Shown here piece after piece: positions 6,240 to 7,103 of a stretch of DNA of 7,103 nt. The stretch comes from Pseudomonadota bacterium (GTDB lineage: Bacteria; Pseudomonadota; Alphaproteobacteria; Sphingomonadales; Sphingomonadaceae), in contig JAEWCK010000348.1 in the NCBI GenBank assembly GCA_023390675.1, positions 1-7,103 on the forward strand. Direction: 5' to 3'. Position numbers and translations under genes: made by a program. The stretch's first letter is position 1; every line of letters begins with the position of its first letter. The notes below the pieces were generated by a model. It had not been told where the DNA came from. It worked only from the letters and a program-made list of their open reading frames with translations, and ran no database searches.

Positions 6240-7103
6240 ATGGCCGGATCGCGCATTGCCTTCCGGGTCGACGCCTCGCCGCAGATGGGCGGCGGGCACG
6301 TCATGCGCTGCCTCACGCTCGCCCGGCGGCTTATGGAGGCCGGGGCGGAGACGATGTTCATCGCAGCGGCGATCCCCGATCCGCTGCGACGGCTGATCGC
6401 GGACGCGGACATCGGCCTAGCCGAGATCGCGCCCGCTCCGGGCTCGGCGCATTCGGCGCGCGACTGGGACCGTGCGAGCTGGGACGAGACTGTCCAGCGC
6501 GAGGACGCCGAGCGGACCGCCGCGCTGCTGGCGGATCAAGGCTATGATTGGCTGCTCGTCGACCATTATGGCCTCGATGCGCGATGGGAGGCGCGGGTGG
6601 GCGAGACGGTCGGGCGGATCGCAGTGATCGACGATCTCGCCAACCGCCCGCACGCCTGTGCGCTGCTCGTCGACCAGACCTTCGGCCGCGATCCCGCCGA
6701 CTATGCGCCGCTGACCGGGGGCACGGCCGAGCTGCTGATCGGCGCGCATTATGCGCTGCTCCGGCCCGAATTCGCCGAGGCCCGGCCGGCGGCGCTGGCC
6801 CGCCACTGCGCGCCGGGCCCGGTTGAGCGCATCCTGATTTCGCTCGGGATGACCGATGTCGGTGGCCTCACTGAAATCGCCGCGCGCGCCGCGCTCGCTC
6901 GTACCGGGGCGGTGATCGATATCGTCCTCGGCAGCGCCGCCCCGACGCTCGATGCCCTGCGCGGTCTCGCCGCCCAAGAGCCGCGCGTCACGCTGCACGT
7001 CGACACGCCCGAGGTTTGCAGGCTTATGGTCGCGGCCGACCTTGCGATCGGCGCGGCGGGTACGACGAGCTGGGAACGCTGCTGCCTGGGACTGCCCGCG
7101 ATC
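6240..7103 (+). CDS. pseG: PseG, UDP-2,4-diacetamido-2,4,6-trideoxy-beta-L-altropyranose hydrolase, 3'-truncated
   Basis: This open frame runs off the right edge after 288 codons. PseG is a GT-B-fold hydrolase (MurG-like) that removes UDP from the altrose intermediate in CMP-pseudaminic acid synthesis, just before PseI condensation with phosphoenolpyruvate. The N-terminal loop DASPQMGGGHVMRCLTLA (11-28) holds the catalytic-type His20. VDHYGLDARWE is the central family motif, followed by VIDDLANRPH and LVDQTFGR. The C-terminal nucleotide-binding part shows LISLGMTDVGG and GAAGTTSWERCCLGLP at the window end. SpsG of Bacillus is a close relative, so a related sugar is possible. The ATG at 6240 is used because the RVDAS strand follows directly and AGGGA lies 10 nt upstream. 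It is divergent from hisH and probably leads a further nonulosonic-acid operon to the right. Confidence 0.93.
   Translation, partial: MAGSRIAFRVDASPQMGGGHVMRCLTLARRLMEAGAETMFIAAAIPDPLRRLIADADIGLAEIAPAPGSAHSARDWDRASWDETVQREDAERTAALLADQGYDWLLVDHYGLDARWEARVGETVGRIAVIDDLANRPHACALLVDQTFGRDPADYAPLTGGTAELLIGAHYALLRPEFAEARPAALARHCAPGPVERILISLGMTDVGGLTEIAARAALARTGAVIDIVLGSAAPTLDALRGLAAQEPRVTLHVDTPEVCRLMVAADLAIGAAGTTSWERCCLGLPAI

Noticed and set aside
6179..6826. Two consecutive plus-strand frames (6179-6547, 6548-6826) within pseG
   Set aside because: They are in a different frame from pseG, which is continuous from 6240 to the window edge and carries all family motifs.

Overview
This 7.1 kb window is densely coding and GC-rich. 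It carries seven protein genes and no RNA genes, insertion sequences or CRISPR arrays. Gene content points to a surface or flagellar glycan locus centred on a nonulosonic acid (pseudaminic-type) sugar. Base composition, codon choice and protein style suggest an alphaproteobacterium, possibly a sphingomonad; that placement is an inference from impression, not a search result.

Layout: (1) A plus-strand block enters from the left edge (1-2676): the 3' part of a formyltransferase-fold protein, a RimJ/RimL-type GNAT acetyltransferase, and a DUF4910-type M28-like aminopeptidase homologue. Each gene overlaps the next by 4 bp (ATGA, GTGA). (2) A minus-strand block (6130 down to 2680) reads hisH, hisF, an spsF-like nucleotidyltransferase, then a class III (glutamate-1-semialdehyde-type) aminotransferase, with overlaps or gaps of only a few bases. 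The two blocks converge with 3 bp between stop codons. (3) A 109-bp divergent gap (6131-6239) holds a candidate promoter for the minus block, overlapped by a short inverted repeat. It separates hisH from pseG, which reads rightwards off the window.

How the genes may work together: PseG releases UDP from 2,4-diacetamido-2,4,6-trideoxy-L-altrose, the step before condensation to pseudaminic acid. The SpsF-like protein resembles sugar-acid nucleotidyltransferases. HisH is a glutaminase and HisF the barrel partner that would pass ammonia on. This HisF has Leu where the histidine-pathway enzyme has its catalytic Asp11, so it probably supplies ammonia to a sugar-modifying amidotransferase, as HisH2/HisF2 do for acetamidino sugars, rather than making histidine. 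The formyltransferase-like, GNAT and peptidase-like proteins are candidates for adding, exchanging or trimming an N-acyl group on an amino sugar. The expected partners PseB, PseC, PseI, PseF and a WbpG/PseA-type amidotransferase are not in the window.

The two most notable points are the formyltransferase-like protein, which lacks all three canonical catalytic residues, and the combination of ammonia module, aminotransferase, nucleotidyltransferase, acyl-type enzymes and peptidase-fold protein in one locus. The final sugar cannot be deduced from the sequence. No non-coding stretch exceeds 110 bp.
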